A stretch of DNA of 64,000 nucleotides from Psococerastis gibbosa (taxonomy: Eukaryota > Arthropoda > Insecta > Psocodea > Psocidae), in NCBI GenBank assembly GCA_963971405.1, contig OZ020490.1, positions 1,364,001 through 1,428,000 of the forward strand, written 5' to 3'. Positions 19,858 to 31,257 of this stretch are shown in pieces. Made by a program: the position numbers and the translations under genes. Within the stretch, counting starts at the first letter, position 1; each line of letters opens with the position of its first letter. The notes beneath the pieces are model-generated. The model saw nothing but the letters and a program-made list of their open reading frames with translations. It made no database searches and had not been told where the DNA came from.

Positions 19858-19926
19858 ATGAAGTGGGTTCTCTTGTTTGTCGCCCTAGTGGCTATCATCT
19901 CCGTTGTTACTGCAGCTGAAACCGAG
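19858..19926 (+). pseudogene. Paralogous signal-peptide exon with a broken splice donor (unit A)
   Basis: The exon encodes MKWVLLFVALVAIISVVTA then Ala-Glu-Thr-Glu. It is clearly related to exon 1 at 1966: both start ATGAAGTGG, and both have the same core pattern and a Thr-Ala end. In exon 1 the donor is GAG|GTAAGG; here it is GAG followed by CTAAGT, a G-to-C change at the invariant first intron base. Reading through gives four more codons and a stop at 19936. The only nearby GT (19931) would leave the intron in phase 1 and put known peptide exons out of frame. No downstream exons of its own are visible before the next unit, so I treat it as a relic. The same mutation is in B. Confidence 0.6.
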
Positions 19927-19984
19927 CTAAGTAACTAAAGTAACTTAAGAGTCACTAATTCCTTACAATATATGATAGAAGACC

Positions 19985-20110
19985 TATAAGGAAATCTTGA
20001 AATTACCGATTTCGAGATAACAACGAATTTACAAGTTTTGAACTCCCAGGAATCCAAAAAAGTGCTGGTTTGTCTGCCTGTTTGTCTGTCGGTCGGTCTG
20101 TAACTTAAAA
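19985..20110 (+). repeat. Short relic of the GTCTG element family (unit A)
   Basis: Degenerate start of the family (aaattaccgatttcgagat, then tgtctgcctgtttgtctgtc), about 60 bp after the broken donor. Also in B near 46483-46600. Confidence 0.5.
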
Positions 20111-20759
20111 GGTTAGGGCCATCACAGCAAGAAATCCTTCTTTATACCAATATATAATTAGGAGAGGAGCATACAGCAGACGATTTTTGTATTTCAATTG
20201 TTATGTGATGGGAAAAACTAAAATGAATGTCCCGCTTGTGTTTAATGTATAGTTATGTCAGCCATCAGTCTTATAACTTTACTACTGTTCGCCCAGGAAA
20301 GTATGCAAATGCACAATAGATATTCTCGTAATGCCTTCCCAAGTCCCGCCTATCCATGCAAATTTCCTATGCTGCATTTTCAAATCAGTTAGAACTACTT
20401 TGCATGTGTTTGTATACACAAAACTTATGGGGGTTCCATTCATTCCAAATTTAATGCATTATGGTCACAAGTTGACATTGCTTATTTAATTAGCTAAAAT
20501 TGTCGATCTGTTGCACTTTTTACGAATTTACTGCTCCAATGTCAAAATTGAAATTGAAATTTTCTGAATGTTAGCTAATTGTCTTCAACTACTGTAGCAC
20601 CGTTAGTGTAACGGTTATAGGCTCATCAAAGAACTAAATCAAAATAATATTTATTGTTATAAATATTGTTAGTGCGTTTCTTGAATTTGCGATTATTTAT
20701 AAAATTTTCTTCTTACTATCGGTAAGGAATCAACTTGAAAGTAGACAGTTAACTTAAGA
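20111..20759. other. No feature recognised
   Basis: AT-rich DNA after the orphan signal exon. I looked for further peptide or KRSV spacer exons here and found none. Confidence 0.4.
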
Positions 20760-20930
20760 GCGTTCAGGCCACAGAAAAGAGTTTCTGTGCATCATACCAA
20801 TAAGGGTCTCATCAAGGTATACAATTCGCTTTCCTTCTGACCTGGCGTTCTGGATTTGTTGTAAATACCTAGATACCTAATACGCCAAGAACGGGTGCGT
20901 GGCGACTCGACCAGGGCGTTGTTTTTTGTT
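20760..20930 (-). pseudogene. Fragment of a DDE transposase (unit A)
   Basis: A minus-strand frame reads RYLQQIQNARSEGKRIVYLDETLIG without interruption between stops. The YLDET block resembles the region of the first catalytic Asp in IS630/Tc1/mariner-group transposases. Only about 35 codons remain. Copy in B at 47258-47428. Confidence 0.42.
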
Positions 20931-21685
20931 AAACTTCTTAAATCTGCAAAGCAATGAAATTGTGACTGCTTTGTTTCTGCTGCACTTCTGATGCGTGTAT
21001 GCATAATAGTCTCCGTAGTAACTTGTCGGTGGAGTGAGCAGAAACAGGTTGTGTTCTTTATTTTATTACATAAAACATTACAAAGAAAAACATTTTCACT
21101 ATGAGTTCTGATGCGAGTAGGTACTAATTGATTTCTTTACATTATGGATGCCTTTTGAAATATTTTATTTATCAGACCAAATTACGAATACTAGCAAATA
21201 AAAATTCATTTCTCTCAGAACTATACTTGTCATATATGGTGACTATTTATCAGATTGTTAATTTGCTTGAAGTGAAGACGTCTAGTGATATATGTATATA
21301 TATATATATATAAAAACATACATTACGAACCCTCTGCAAAGACATTTCCAGGCCAGTCACGTGACCCCCTCCGGTTTGGCCTTAAACACCCGCACGTGGC
21401 ATAGACCTGCACCCGCACAGAATTATGGACGCTGCGCGGTTTAGATCTTGGTGAGATTGTGGTTCTTTTTCATTAAAAATAATATATTTTTTTGACTACC
21501 TGAAATCAAGGAAAAACCCACACCGCGGGTTGATTTTACATGCATTTCAAATAGTGATGAAGAAAATGGTGACCTTTAGCTTTAGTTGCGTGACTTCACC
21601 CACTGGACCACCGGTGGGTGACGGCAGATTGTTGCAAGACCTAATATTTCGATACTACTGATGCTTCTCTATGAAACATGACCGG

Positions 21686-21851
21686 CAAGGGCGGATCCAG
21701 TGGAAAATTTAGGGGGTGGGGTCACAAGTTGTATGTGACTTAAAAAGGTTCCTAATTTGTTTGTTGAAAAGTAGAGTTATATTCATTTGTTTAAATGATT
21801 TTTATTATCTTATGAATTTACCCCCCCCCCCCCTCCGTGGATCCGCCATTG
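21686..21851. mobile_element. hAT-type MITE with 8-bp target-site duplication ATGACCGG (unit A)
   Basis: 166 bp beginning CAAGGGCGGATCCAGTGG and ending CCGTGGATCCGCCATTG (inverted), flanked by perfect ATGACCGG copies at 21678-21685 and 21852-21859. Non-coding interior. Copy in B at 48184-48348. Confidence 0.82.
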
Positions 21852-22239
21852 ATGACCGGTGTCTTGTCCGTAATCACAGAATGCGAGGAGAGAATTGCAA
21901 GTTCAACGAAATGAGACAAGTCATTCAAAGATTCACCGGGTTACTTATGTCATATAGATTTTTATGACCTCCCGAGCAATTACCGATTATAATTTTTAAA
22001 AAAATTTCTTCGAAGCTTAACGTTTGCGTGGTAAAGCTACCTATTTGGTTATGTTCCTCTATATCTGGCCCCTAAATCATACCTGCGGCCGCAGTAGCGT
22101 AAATAAGTTTTACTGCCCCCCCCCCGCAAGACCTTTGGTGCGCCCTACCCTGTCTTATTATTTCATCTTTGCTATGAGTGATTGTCAATAGTGGAATGCT
22201 AGGCCATAGCCACGATTTTTTTCGTGGGTCGCTGCACTG

Positions 22240-23720
22240 GCGTAAATTCCCAAAATTTCTGGGGGGGGGGGCTTTAGGAAGGAGAAGGAGAAAAAAATTG
22301 AAGAATAGGCCCAAATTAGGGAGGTTTTACGCATTTTGCAAACAGTTGAGATTTTATAGACGAATAAACCTACCACTGAGGGGGCCCGGGGGTCTCCCCC
22401 GAAGAAAAAATTTGAAAAAATCGTCTGAAATATTGGGGTTTTAAGGCCAAACCGGAGTCGCCTATATTCCATTTCTGTGCAAACTTTAATTTCTCATGAA
22501 ATATGGAACGCAGAACAATGAAAAAATGCTGAATGGCAAGAAGAATTTTTTTTCCTAATTTTGATGTATAGTATGCTGCTACCGATCGGCTATAGTATGT
22601 AAACTTGGTACGCAAAAAATAACGGTCACTCAGGAGTTCAAGCTGATGGAGTTCATAAACTGTGGCGAATTGGGGTTAGGTAAGGCCACATGCCATACAT
22701 CAAAATTATGGGAAAAAATTCTTCTTTCCATTCAGAATTTTTTCATTGTTCTGCGTTCCATATTTCATGAGAAATTGAAGTTTGAACACAAAATGGTATA
22801 GGCGACTCCGGTTTGCCCTTAAGGATTTTATGTAATATAATTTTTGTGAAAGTACTTGGTCAATATGTTGATTTTTTTCATGATGTCTTTCATGTGAAAT
22901 AAGCATACCAAGAATTAATATCCCTTTCGTTTTTGTGGATACTATGCCTTTCGCGTCCATAACGTCTTTGTCACCAGAATTCCTGGGGGGGGGGGGCAGA
23001 ACCCACTATATACGCCAATGCTTGCAAGCAGTACAATTGAGATTGTTATTATAACGACGAATAAACCTACCATATTGGGGGGGGGGGCGGGGGTCTCCAC
23101 CGGAGAAAATTATTGAAAAAATAGCTATGAAGTATTGGGGTTTTAAGCATTTTGAATTTTAATATACTTTTTGTGAATATACTGTATGATAGCATAGGTA
23201 CATAAAATGCTAATTTAGTGGGGACACAGCCAGACAACATTTTGTAGATATGCGGACTAAATCATTATGTTACCATTACGATCGCTTAGATTTTATAGAA
23301 ATAATATTGCACGTAATCCAAAGAGGGGGGCCCGGGAGTCTCACCCAGGGAAAAAAAAAATTGAAAAAATATATGCAATACAGTAGGGTGTTACGCATTT
23401 TAATAGCAGTAAAGTCTAGATTTTTACCAAACTTACAAAGGAATGCTTATTCATATTGCAGCAAACAGGGGGGCCCGGGGGTCTCACCCGGAGGAAAATT
23501 TTGAAGAAATAGGCCCGAAATAGTGGGGTTTTGCGATTTTAACAGAAGTAAAGCTTATAATTTACAGAGGAAGACATATTCATGTTACCGTACTAGATGC
23601 ATTCAATTCTCAACTTTTCATTTCGGTGGGGGGGGGGGGGGAGGTTGCAGACCAATAAGCCCCCCTTGCCTACGTTCTTGGTGGAAAGGTAAGAAAAATT
23701 TTGAAGAATAAATAATAAAA
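22240..23720. repeat. Cluster of diverged GC/G-run repeats (unit A)
   Basis: At least five diverged copies (about 22379, 23076, 23325, 23467, 23625) of a unit containing ggggcccgggggtctc, then aaaattttgaaraaatagg and gtggggttttaagcatttt. One copy is interrupted by the TTAA-flanked MITE. A related single copy is at about 4877. ORFs in both strands here are by-products. Copy in B at about 48739-50190. Confidence 0.65.
22445..22818. mobile_element. Foldback MITE flanked by TTAA (unit A)
   Basis: 374 bp with inverted arms of about 130 bp (22445-22572 and 22690-22818), outer ends GGSCAAACCGGAGTCGCC, and TTAA on both sides (22441-22444 and 22819-22822). TTAA target duplication is the piggyBac hallmark. 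A solo end (ccggtttggccttaa) lies at 21371-21385. Copy in B at 48944-49317. Confidence 0.78.
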
Positions 23721-24536
23721 TAGAAATGGAAAACGCAACAGCCGCTGTCTGGTTTTGCTGGTACCTAGTGCATTCTGCTACCACTGGTGAACCGCAGTAC
23801 TCGCGAGGAAGAAATTTTTTAGTTTTAAATGAGATGAAGTTCCTAATTTCATAATTATAGTCAACTTGAAAACAAATAAATGATATTAATTATTTTTATT
23901 GATTTCGTAGATTTCTAAATTATCTTATCACCACTGAATCGCTATAGTTGGCCCGCAGATGTATGAAAGCACAAAAAGAATCCTTCCACAAAAAATTTAT
24001 TTTTTATTCGTTTTTGTGGCAATCCAGCAAAAACAAACCCTTATTCCACTCCTAATTTTTAAAGAAATTTCCTTCTACCAGGGTTTTTGCTAGGCAATTT
24101 TGCTAAACTTCTAAGGGTGGCCCAGCTGTTTTGCCAGTCAGATTTTTCTCGATCCCCTTTTCCGCCTCAATTCTGGTTTTATATGACGTCTGCAGCTCAC
24201 AGTACCGTACCTTACTTTTTTATTCATTGAGTTTGTTTGCTTTGTCACATTTATTAAACTGTCATATTTACTCAGCTGCTATAATCAACTATGCAATGAA
24301 ATAACTAAGGAATATACAGCCTGTTTCAGGAAAATTACCTACGCTGGCCTCAATGTTTTTAGCTTTATATGTGTTAGAGGTATTGAATGCAATTTCCCAC
24401 CAAAATTTGTATATTGGGTTTAGTTGCATTCACAAGCCACTTTTTTTTTACTACTGAAAAATTAACTGAAAGAGATGTAACATCAAAGGCTTTCACGGCC
24501 GGAGTCAAATGAATAATCAGTAGAATCTGGGCTGAT
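23721..24536. other. No gene recognised
   Basis: AT-rich non-coding DNA. The end (24487-24536) has ctttcacggccggagtcaaa, a motif shared with the large palindrome at 62568 and 63155. Confidence 0.35.
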
Positions 24537-24610
24537 GGGCCGTGGTCGAAATTAAAGCGAACTTCCAAACGTTTCGTCAACATCTGCGGTCGACATCATC
24601 AGTGGAACTG
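24537..24610 (+). repeat. 74-bp inverted-repeat arm, left (unit A)
   Basis: Matches the inverse of 26222-26295 at 71 of 74 positions; a weaker match continues about 25 bp inward. It lies outside the T-tract end of the retrotransposon, whereas the right arm is fused to its ORF. Copy in B near 51036-51109. Confidence 0.85.
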
Positions 24611-24647
24611 TGGAGACTTCTAAGATTGTATCTTAGAGGGATCTTGG

Positions 24648-26295
24648 TTTTTTTTTTTTTTTTTTTTTACCTTCGTGGGGCCTACTCGTTTGAGTTCCTA
24701 TAAGCGTCGACCTAGAAGGTCTTTTGCTTCCACGTTTGCCGTCTACGCCCATCTTATAACACCAGTCTTTTTGATAAATTCTAGTGTTTTTGTGATGGGA
24801 TTAGATCGGATGGTTTCCTCTTCAGACCTAGGGTGGCCAAGAGTTTGGTATCGAGTTTTTCCCAGCGCTTCACATTCAAAGAGAATGTGTTCAGCTGTTT
24901 CTTCTTCAACTTCACACAGTCTGCATCTACTGTCGTTTTTCACGCCAACCCTATGCATGTGTTTGTTGAAGTGGCCGTGGCCCGTAAGCGTGCCAACCAC
25001 CCTTCTAGCTTGCTCTCTACATAAAGAGAGAAGCTGATCGGTGAGCTTTTTACTAGGACCCGGAATAACCTTCTTAGCAAATCTGCTTTCCGGGACTTTC
25101 TTCCATTCCTCTGCAGTTTTTCTCTGCACCCATTTTTGTACAGAAGTACGGGCCTGGCAATAAGCCATCCCATACTTAGGTTCTGCACCAATGAATGGCG
25201 TTTCTGCACCTTTTCGAGCCAGCTCGTCGGCTCTTTCATTCCCATCAAAGTTCGAGTGAGCCGGGACCCAAATCAGCGAGACTGAGTTTTCCCGACACAC
25301 CTTTATTAGGAGGTTGATGCAGTGCCACACCATTTTTGATGTGATCTTTATAGCCTCCACAGCCTTAATCGCTGCCTGCGAGTCTGTATAGATAATAATG
25401 GTTTTGCCCTTGCTTTCCATTTCCATACACTCCTCTAGGCATTTTATAATGGCCCCTACCTCAGCCTGAAAGACTGTAGCATATTTGCCGAGGCTTAGGA
25501 CTATGGATTTGTCTACAGTTTCCCCATAGACTCCTCCTCCAGCCCCATTTTCCATTTTCGACCCATCTGTATACCAGACTAGGTCATTGTCCCCCGTTTG
25601 ATGTTCTTCAGCATTCCATTCTTTTCTAGCTGGAATTCTAGTGTTAAATGGTTTGCTGAATGAGAGCAGGGGTGTCATTCGGTCTGACGGCATTAAAAGC
25701 GTGTCTTCCGATATGCTTTTAGTAATATTGGAGTGGCCTGACCTTTTGCTTCTTCAGCAGCCTTCCAGCTCCAATCTATAGGCGCCCATCCTGGCCTGTG
25801 CTTCAATGAAGACTCCCAGGGTTGGCAGGTTCAATAAAGTATTCAGGACATCCCCTGGTGAAGTTGACATTGCTCCTGTGATACAGAGGCAGGCCAGCCT
25901 CTGGAGCCCATTCAACTTGGTTGTCACTGTGACCTGTGTAGTCTTGGTCCACCAAACTACACTTCCATAGGTAATCACCGGCCTAATGACCATTGTGTAA
26001 ATCCACATTGCCATTTTGGGCTTGATTCCCCACGTTGTGCCTATTGCCCGTCTGCAAACATAAATTAATTGTTTAGCTCGGTTAATAGTTTTTGTAATAT
26101 GGGGATTCCAGGTAAGTCCTTTGTCTAGGTTAACCCCTAGATACTTAACCTCCGTCCCCAGTTTTACAACAGGGATCTTGGTTGCTGCTGAGCGTCCAAG
26201 ATACAATATTAGAATTCTATGCAGTTCCACTGATGATGTCGACCGCAAATGTTGACGAAACGTTTGGAAGTTCGCTTTCATTTCTACCACGGCCC
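24648..26295 (-). pseudogene. 5'-truncated non-LTR retrotransposon with RT end, RNase H and zinc knuckle (unit A)
   Basis: Minus strand. A T tract at 24648-24668 marks the poly(A) tail. The ORF runs from about 26221 to a stop at 24743-24745 in one frame, broken only by TGA at 25754-25756. It contains the RT C-terminal blocks VKYLGVNLDKGLTWNPH and YGSVVWW. An RNase H domain follows (YTDGS near 25570, the Asp of YTDSQ near 25390, and VPAHSN..GNERAD near 25240). The end is a Cys-x2-Cys...His-x4-Cys knuckle (CRLCEVEEETAEHILFEC). This order fits R1/Jockey/I-group ORF2. The catalytic RT core is missing. The start of the reading frame comes from the 74-bp inverted-repeat arm. The same stop codon is in B. 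Confidence 0.82.
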
Positions 26296-26379
26296 ATCTG
26301 CCCGGATTCTATTGATTCTTCATTAACTGAAATAGACTTTGGAAGAAAGGAGGTCTGAACCAAGTTTATGCAGTCCCTG

Positions 26380-26625
26380 ACGGAGTGTGAAGCAATTTAA
26401 GTACTTGAGCGGCACTGAAGACAATTGCTCAGCAGGTGAAATAAACAGTCGTGTTCAGAAAACAGAAGTTGCAATAAAAAAATCCAAGATCCTGGAATCT
26501 GTCAACATAAGACTTAAGACATAATCAGGAAGCAGTTCCTTAAAACCTGCGTATGTAACGCTATTTTATACGGATGTGAAACCTGGACAATAGCGCATAA
26601 GAAGAGGTCTGAAATGTGATGTTCC
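26380..26625 (+). pseudogene. Decayed non-LTR RT C-terminal fragment at the unit junction (unit A)
   Basis: Pieces VKQFKYLS, GEINSRVQKTEVAIKKSKIL and, after frameshifts, ILYGCETWTI are recognisable as the RT C-terminal region of an RTE/Jockey-like element. Multiple frameshifts. Copy in B at 52879-53124. Confidence 0.55.
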
Positions 26626-28700
26626 AGAAGGACCACGTGACCAATGAAAGACTGCCAGAGGCTATTGAAAGAGCTGTTATCTCTATATATATAAATTTCC
26701 CTTTATCACGGCATCACGCGTGAACGGCTAGACCGATTTCACTATTTTCTTTTTTTTTTTGTGTTAGTTATTGTCAGGAGAAGGTTCTCATGAAAGAAAA
26801 AAAAAATTAGAAATGGCATTTTTCCCGAAATCAGAGCCTATTTTTCCCATTTTCGACCATTATACATTGGTTTTCCTATACTGCGGAAAACCCAATAATA
26901 AAAAATCTAGAACCACTACGGCCAAAATGTCTTCAAAGCGGTATTTGGTGAACCTTTGGCCAACTTTCTCTCCAAGTCCCCCACCTATGCCATTGACTGC
27001 TTCTGGATAACTCAAAGAGTAATAACGTGCAGCAATTCGAAAAAATACCAATTTCCGACGAAAAAACGCGTTTTTCGGGGGCACATTTCGCGGGGAAAAA
27101 ATGGATTAGAAAAATTTAAAAAAAAACATTGCTACTTTCCGCTATTCTTTCTCTTTACAACTATAGAACCGGTTTTGCTTCTCGACTAGCGGTTTCACCA
27201 CAGCTAGGTACTTAAGGGGGACGTGAAAGTCGCTTACATGAGGGAAAAGGGTACTCTCAGCGGAGCATGCATAAAGTCAAAATATTCCACAATATTCACA
27301 GATATTCACAATATTCCTGCAATTTTTAACCGACATGATAAGTTAATATATCGTCGAAGACAGTATGAATGGGGGTTTAAAGCGAGTATACAAAAAGTGG
27401 TTCCATTCTTACCCCTTTAAAATCGGGTCAAACAGGAAATTTCACTAGGCCTAGATATTCCCGAAAATATTCCCGATTTCTATAATTTCGAAAAATCTAC
27501 CTACTTTTTCGGGGCCACAATGGTTCTTAAATTTGTAGTTTTGCATGTTGTTTACTAATGTAAACAAATTATCAACAAATCATCCAATTTAGGCCTACCA
27601 TTTCGGCTACAGTGTGGTTATCTTCAAGCTTCACGTTAAAAATGGCCTATGTTTTGCTTCCGATTTCAATAATATGTATTTTATATGGATAAAAATTATC
27701 ACAAATTATACTACTGTACCGGTTTAATTTAACTATCGTACACTTTGCTATTGTCAGGAGAAGGTTCTTATGAAAGAAAAAATTTTAAAACTTGCGCGGA
27801 AAATTAGAAAATTCTTGAAATTGAAGTTGTGTCATGCGAGCCCCGAAGGGCTCGCTGCGTAATGAGTAATACGCGGTACCGGCGAGCTGCCGCCCGCCGT
27901 AGGCGAAAGGGGAGCGGGCCGCAAAGCGGTCCCAAGCCCCGCTTGCCTTATATAAAAAGTAGAAGAGCGAAATGGGTAGGGCATTTGGTAAGACACAATA
28001 ATCTGCCATTAAGGGCACAGTGGTAGGAACCAATAGAAGTGGGCGGCTTAAGAAGGAATTCGTGGAACAACTGAAGGAGGGCGCAGAAGCTCGAACGTAC
28101 CAAGAGGTGAAGAGGAAGGCAGAGAAACGAGAGAGCTGAATGATGATGTATAGGAAGTTTTTGTGAACCAATCGTTGAGAGTATGACCTTAGAAGAAGAG
28201 CAATCATGATCTATTTCTGGTACTAACATCGTTGTGTCGTATGGGTAATTTGGGACGTAGCTGTCATTTTGGAGCTTTCTCATAGGCTCACGCCATTGGT
28301 TATGTCGAAAGGAACTCGAGAAACATTTCTTCCTTTCATTTGAAAAGGGGAAAAGGGTAATGCATTTTTATGTAGAGCCCAAAAACCACGGAGAAGCGTG
28401 ATCACTTTCTGTTAAAAATTTTCTCAATTTTCCTTACCAGAGTTTGGTGGGAAATGAGACAATCAAACTAAACCTAATCAGATGTCTTAATAACTCTATC
28501 AAAGTACAGGATACATATCTACAATTCCCAACCCTAAATGTTCCCCTAAGATAATAAAAAACGAAAATATTTCTACACCTCCATGGAATTTTCAGCGGTA
28601 AATACATTATTTACTATACTACAGTAATCGTGACAAGGTGACTTATTGCGTATATTTGCAGTTGTGAATTTTGGCAGCAGCTGTGCATACACGAAAATTG

Positions 28701-28708
28701 TATAAATA
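28701..28708 (+). promoter_or_regulatory. TATA box of the peptide gene, unit B
   Basis: TATAAATA, same context and spacing to the ATG as in unit A. Confidence 0.62.
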
Positions 28709-28764
28709 ATGGTACCTACAGATACCAGTCAATTCAATTTGTATAGAGACTTCAGTGTGGCAAG

Positions 28765-28824
28765 ATGAAGTGGCTTTTCTTAATATTCGCTCTTGTGGCA
28801 ATTGTGGCTTTGGCAACTGCAGAG
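28765..28824 (+). CDS. Exon 1, signal peptide (unit B)
   Basis: Identical in sequence to exon 1 of unit A, donor GAG|GTAAGG. The gene in this unit continues through exons 2 and 3, but exons 4 and 5 are not visible. Confidence 0.75.
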
Positions 28825-31212
28825 GTAAGGTGTTATAATATACTGCTTAGGCGAGTATTCCACATACGTACATCGTCAATGAAAATTATGAAATTGAAGG
28901 ACATTTCAATTTTACTCTATGCCATTGTTAAAATTGAACAATGATCACTTGATCATAGAGTTAAATCACAAACAAACAAACTAAAATTAAAAAATGGCGT
29001 CATGGGATATGTCAAGTGTGTCAAGTACAATTATTTTAATTGATTTTTTTTAAAAACAGTTTTCATCCATTAAACAGATCGGTGAAGGTCGATCTTACTT
29101 TGGAGCTCTTACTATTATTAGGTTTTATTAAAAATAATAAGTGTACGAAGAAAACAAATACAAACAAAATTTCAAAAAACAAACGCAAACAAAATTTCAA
29201 AAATTTGGCGCATACGTTTCAATAGAAAATTGTCAATTTTTGAAAAAACATGTGGTATGGCCGCCATCAATGAAAAATTGAAATGTCCTTCAATTTCATA
29301 ATTTTCATTGACGATGTACGTATGTGGAATACCCGCCTGAATACTATCTCTACTACATCTGAGAGCAACTTTGAAGCAGGCGATAGGCACAAAAGATCAA
29401 TTCATAGAGGTAATACAATTTCTATAAAGTTACATTTAAACAAAGTGTTAATTACAATTGCCGTACAAGATATAATTGTAAACCTTCAGTCATTTTTATC
29501 ACATCCCTCTATACAATGCAATACAATATATGTTTACGTTAAATTATACAATACAGTAATTTATAAAATTAAATCGTCAAAATATCGTCAAAATCAGGTA
29601 GTTCTGTCATTGTCATTGTGCTAGTGCCTCTGTGACAGTGTAGAAAGCTTTCTCTAAGAGATGGTTTCAAAGCAATTTAGGGAAGTTTGAAGCATTTCTC
29701 GCCACTCTCAGTTCAATCGGGAGTTTTCATAGGTAGTCGAAACCTTGTAGTATAGGATCCAGTCGCTCACATTTGGCTGTGCGTGGCGCTGGCCATACAA
29801 GGTCTCCCTGTTGCCTCGTGTTGTTAAACGTCCCCCACACCTCAGGCTTTAAGATATGTAAAATAATCTAAATATGTACAGACTTGGGGCTGTCATGATT
29901 TTTAATGATTTGAAGTGAGAGCGACAACTATCACGAGGTCCCAGTCTTAGCATGTAGCGCACTCCCCTCTTTTGGAGCCTGAGTACAGCGTCCATGTTCC
30001 CTACGGAAGTCCCTCCCCATGCCAATATGCCGTAGTTTATATGGCTCATTACAAGTGAGTGGTAGGCCTGGAGAGTAACCTCCGGAGGACACACAGAGCT
30101 AAGGCGCCTGACTACAAAGAAGTCGCTATTTCGTTTTTTTAATAGCTCAGCGACGTGTTTGTTCCAGTTTAAGTTCTTGTCAACTTGCTTTCCTAAGAAT
30201 CTGACGCTGTCGGTTGAAGTGGTTGTCCAGTCCTGTCTACGACCAATTTTAACTGAGATCTGAATTTAATAAGTTTTTGTAAGAAAAGAGCTTTTCTGGC
30301 GATGTAACGCCCGATATTTCAATTTTGGCGTTGTACTGACCAGTAAGGTAATGCCTGGCGAGGAAATGTCGTAGTCCCGTCGATAGTTTAGTAATGGTGG
30401 CAAAAAATGAAACTAAAAAATAACTCAAGCTGGCACAACATAGGGCCTACGAAATTCCACTGCATAAGACCACAAGACACGGGCAAGCTAAAGTAATATA
30501 CGCTATTCGCCACTGGAACCGCCTACCATTGGAGCTTAGGGGAGCTAGTTCACTCAGTAGCTTTAAGGAAATTATTAAACAATATATCTTAGATAACGCT
30601 TGAGACTCTCTCCGGTCTTATAATGGTGACGACAGTGGATCCCCTTCTTCTCTTGTTTCTTCTCTATTTAATTTTAAGCATCTATAGACCCTATATTAAT
30701 AAAATATGTTTGTTTGTAAGGTTAGCATGAAAAAAGACTTTATAATCTTATTGTTCGCCTTTTGTTTTGTTTTTATTCAATAAAGTCGTTTTCAATTCAA
30801 TTCAATTCAATTTTCATGAAAAATGACTAAAGTAATTTTTCTGCGGATCCTTTCTATATGAATGCTTTCAACCAAATCAATCAAAATATATTTCCAAAAA
30901 AAATACAATTTTGTACTTTGTACCTTCGTATATGTCTTAGATGTTAAATAGAGGGACAAAACTAAATAGCTCGCTTTCCCAAGCAAAGTTTTTCAGTTTA
31001 ATCGCATACAAGCAATTTAATGAATGTATCCGATTGACCTTTTTCGCCGCCTCACTATGTAACCTAATAGGTACTTGTGCTGAGTTACGAGTCGGCTCCG
31101 ATCGCATGGCGTGTAGAGACACGCACAAGTACTACCACGCTACCACATTCCCACCGAAGCCGATTATTAGCCTAATAACTATTGTTAGTAACACATTTAT
31201 TTTTTGTTTCAG

Positions 31213-31257
31213 GAGAGTGATTGGGGACCTCTTGGAATGGGGCCACCCATTATTGGG
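31213..31257 (+). CDS. Exon 2, acidic peptide ending Gly (unit B)
   Basis: Same 15 codons, acceptor and donor as in unit A. Confidence 0.68.

Larger units (their letters stand above)
1..26799. repeat. Tandem segmental duplication, unit A
   Basis: Unit A of a direct tandem array. Positions 1-8293 reappear in unit B at +26799 with only scattered single-base and homopolymer differences, and 13677-26799 reappears at about +26490 to +26498. The window opens inside the unit, so its true left edge is not seen. This is the only unit here with all exons of the prepropeptide gene. It also has a private 2149-bp tandem duplication (6151-8298 and 8299-9963). The high identity in introns and transposon relics points to very recent duplication or ongoing homogenisation. 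Confidence 0.95.

Noticed and set aside
24675-25037. Plus-strand ORF of 120 codons (143 codons at 51105)
   Set aside because: Antisense to the RNase H-bearing retrotransposon ORF; no independent support.
26681-26800. Possible Helitron 5' end (ctctatatatataaatttcc, then gcatcacgcgtgaacggcta)
   Set aside because: It resembles terminal sequences seen in arthropod Helitrons, but no matching 3' hairpin and CTRR end could be placed, so I did not annotate it.
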